From contig DASTCX010000031.1 in the NCBI GenBank assembly GCA_035710745.1, forward strand, positions 1-64,000: a stretch of 64,000 nt of DNA. Reading direction: 5' to 3'. Shown here piece after piece: positions 62,139 through 64,000 of this stretch. Both the position numbers and the translations under genes were made by a program. The notes under the pieces were generated by a model. That model ran no database searches and was not told the origin of the DNA. It saw only the letters and a program-made list of their open reading frames with translations. This DNA comes from Candidatus Eremiobacteraceae bacterium (GTDB lineage Bacteria; Vulcanimicrobiota; Vulcanimicrobiia; Eremiobacterales; Eremiobacteraceae). Positions within the stretch are counted from its first letter, which is position 1. Each line of letters starts with the position of its first letter.

Positions 62139-63160
62139 GTCGCCGAGCTTCGCTCGGCATACCACATCGGGTTCGACATCCCGGCGGCGAGCGACGCGAT
62201 GGCACGCTCCGCGAGGTCCGCCAAACATCGGATGTACGATGGGTGGCATTTCACCGCACACGCGCGCTCGAATTCGGCGATGTGCGAGGCGCGCGCGATC
62301 TCTCGATATTGGATGTCGATTTCGTTGAGCGTCTCGACGTGTTCCGTGACGAACGCGACCGGAACGACGCACGCGGCCCGTGCGCCCGATTTGCCCAGCT
62401 CTTCGAGCAGCGAATCAGTCGACGGCGACAACCATTTCTGCGGTCCGAGCCGGCTTTGGTACGAGAGATGCGACGGCCCGGGGTGCTTCAATTTCAAGAG
62501 CGCTGCCGACATCGAGCGCTTGACGTGCTCGACGTACGGGTCACCCCGCTCGATATAGCTCAATGGCAAACCGTGCGCCGAAAAGATGAGATGCACGTCC
62601 GTCGGCGCCGCCGTGAACGAGCGCAGCGCCTTGCGCGTGACGTCGACGAGCGCATCGACATACGACGGTTCGTCGCAATGCTCGTCGATGACACCGAGCG
62701 GAGGCCGATAGGCCATCGTCGCCAGCACCCGCCGCAGCTCGTTGACGCTCGAGCGCGTCGTCGCGTACGAGCACTGCGGATAGAGCGGCAGTGCCGCGAG
62801 ATGCGTCACGCCGTCGCGCTGCGCACGCAACAATGCTTCCGCCGAATCCGGATGCCAGTTGCGCATAGCGACGTAGACCGGCCACGACCGTCCGCGACGG
62901 CGTAACTCGTCGCGCAGACCATCGGCTTGCGCTTGCGTCTGGGCTCGTATCGGTGAACCACCGCCGATCGATGCGTAGAGCTTGCGCGACGTCGGAGCGC
63001 GCCAGGTCGCGATGAGTTCGGCCAACGGCCGAATGAGAAGCCGCGGCGCGTTATCCGCGAGCAGATCGCGGAAGAAGTTGCCGAGAAACGGCCGAACATC
63101 CGACAGCGTCTCGGGTCCTCCGAGCTGGAGCAATACGACTCCCGGGCGTACCTCGCTCAC
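62135..63160 (-). CDS. hemH: Ferrochelatase
   Basis: 341 residues from GTG 63160, which overlaps the hemE stop (GTGA). VRPGVVLLQLGGPETLSDVRPFLGNFF opens the family. LIFSAHGLPLSYIERGDPY holds the His of the active site, SYQSRLGPQKWLSP and VPVAFVTEHVETLNEIDIQYRE hold the downstream conserved His and Glu. It inserts iron in the porphyrin. It may use coproporphyrin III in a Gram-positive-type route, which cannot be told here. Confidence 0.95.
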   Translation of the reverse strand: MSEVRPGVVLLQLGGPETLSDVRPFLGNFFRDLLADNAPRLLIRPLAELIATWRAPTSRKLYASIGGGSPIRAQTQAQADGLRDELRRRGRSWPVYVAMRNWHPDSAEALLRAQRDGVTHLAALPLYPQCSYATTRSSVNELRRVLATMAYRPPLGVIDEHCDEPSYVDALVDVTRKALRSFTAAPTDVHLIFSAHGLPLSYIERGDPYVEHVKRSMSAALLKLKHPGPSHLSYQSRLGPQKWLSPSTDSLLEELGKSGARAACVVPVAFVTEHVETLNEIDIQYREIARASHIAEFERACAVKCHPSYIRCLADLAERAIASLAAGMSNPMWYAERSSAT

Positions 63161-64000
63161 GCGGAAAGCCCCACGACCTTCGGCGCCTCGACGAAGGCGC
63201 GCGCGCACTCGATCGGCGTCGACGGCAAGATGCCATGCCCAAGGTTCAAGATGTGGCCGATGGGCCCGGCAGCATCAATCGCTTCGTGCGCCGCCGCGCT
63301 CACGACCAAAGGTGACGAAAGGAGGATACACGGGTCGACGTTTCCCTGAACGGCGACAGCAGGCCCCAACCGTTCGCGCGCATGTCGAAGATCGAGCCGC
63401 CAGTCGACGCTGACGACGTCGGCGTTGCACTGCGCGATGAGGTCGAGCTTGCCGGCGCAGCCGTTGACGTAGATGATCGCCGGAGCGCCCGTTTCGCGGA
63501 TCGCACCGATGACTTTTGTTTGGTAGGGAAGCGCGAATTCTTCAAACGCCGCGGGGGACAGCTCGCCCGCCCATGTGTCGAAGACCTGGATCACTTGCGC
63601 GCCCGCGCGAACTTGCGCCGCGGCGTAGAGAGCACAGAACTCGGCGAGCTTCGCGAGCAGCGCGTGCACGACCGCGCTTTGCGTGTAGAGCATCGTCTTG
63701 ATCGTGGCGAACAAGCGCGAGCCGCCGCCCTCGATCAAGTACGCTGCGAGCGTGAACGGTCCGCCGACGAAGCCGACGAGCGCCGCTCGATCGCGCAGCG
63801 CAGCGCGCGTGAGACGCAGCGCTTCCATCGCGTACGATAGCGAAGACTCGGGATCCGTCACTCGCAGGCGTTCGACCGCAGCCATCGATCGGACCGGGTC
63901 GTCGATGTGCGGACCGCCGTCGCCGAACGAGACGGGCGCGCCCATCGCTTCGACCGCCATCATGATGTCGGAGAAGATGACGCACGCATCCATACCGAAT
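63157..64000 (-). CDS. hemE: Uroporphyrinogen decarboxylase, 5' end outside window
   Basis: Decarboxylates uroporphyrinogen III to coproporphyrinogen III. About 280 residues are visible; roughly the first 60 of a usual 340 lie beyond the window edge. DACVIFSDIM is the conserved early segment. GFVGGPFTLAAYLIEG, QVIQVFDTWAGELS and NLGHGILPSTP match the family. Confidence 0.95.
   Translation of the reverse strand, partial: FGMDACVIFSDIMMAVEAMGAPVSFGDGGPHIDDPVRSMAAVERLRVTDPESSLSYAMEALRLTRAALRDRAALVGFVGGPFTLAAYLIEGGGSRLFATIKTMLYTQSAVVHALLAKLAEFCALYAAAQVRAGAQVIQVFDTWAGELSPAAFEEFALPYQTKVIGAIRETGAPAIIYVNGCAGKLDLIAQCNADVVSVDWRLDLRHARERLGPAVAVQGNVDPCILLSSPLVVSAAAHEAIDAAGPIGHILNLGHGILPSTPIECARAFVEAPKVVGLSA

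Overview
The window is 64 kb of GC-rich bacterial DNA. Genes are tightly packed, many with 4-8 nt start/stop overlaps. ClpC, an AcrB-type RND pump, Sec lipoproteins, a futalosine-pathway menaquinone gene (mqnD) and a GGDEF/EAL pair point to a diderm-like environmental bacterium of an under-sampled phylum. Candidatus Eremiobacterota is my best guess from the overall style, but no 16S or other phylogenetic marker was tested.

Layout. 0.2-7.3 kb: clpC, a HPPK-FolE2 folate fusion, a PAS-GGDEF protein and an S41 protease. 7.4-13.4 kb: a propionyl-CoA to succinyl-CoA operon (pccB, a tiny epsilon-like ORF, pccA, the methylmalonyl-CoA mutase catalytic subunit, the epimerase). 13.5-20.5 kb: a methyltransferase, a PAS-PAS-GAF-GGDEF-EAL protein and an HlyD/ABC/ABC-2 exporter. 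20.5-21.4 kb: a RAYT (REP-associated tyrosine transposase) bracketed by inverted arrays of 22-nt palindromes. 21.4-30.7 kb: an RND pump and a peptidoglycan-recycling cluster (nagZ, serine hydrolase, anmK, lipoprotein, murQ). 30.7-38.9 kb: mqnD, a DUF59 protein, an ABC-2 exporter whose ATPase seems to start at ATT, a thioesterase, an M1 aminopeptidase, an HD protein and a lipoprotein. 39-44.1 kb: an FkbH-ACP / MaoC-SDR / hexapeptide acyltransferase locus. 44.3-55.6 kb: a run of secreted proteins and lipoproteins (proline-rich protein, M50-like protease, solute-binding protein, beta-helix, phosphoesterase, beta-propellers). 55.8-60.6 kb: a genomic island in tRNA-Asn. 60.7-64 kb: the heme genes hemE-hemH-hemY.

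Two layers of mobile DNA stand out. The first is a REP/RAYT system: palindromes with arms CGGTCGAGMT/AKCTCGACCG occur 15 times in the first 42 kb, almost always at gene 3' ends and often between convergent genes. They are absent from the last 22 kb. Arrays on either side of the transposase are exact reverse complements of each other. The second is an island between two 43-bp copies of the 3' half of tRNA-Asn. It carries no recognisable integrase. It holds a three-gene operon of unknown proteins, two small Cys/His proteins, and a three-gene unit ending in an XRE-HTH/ImmA-IrrE metalloprotease. This island is the best place to look for an undescribed system.
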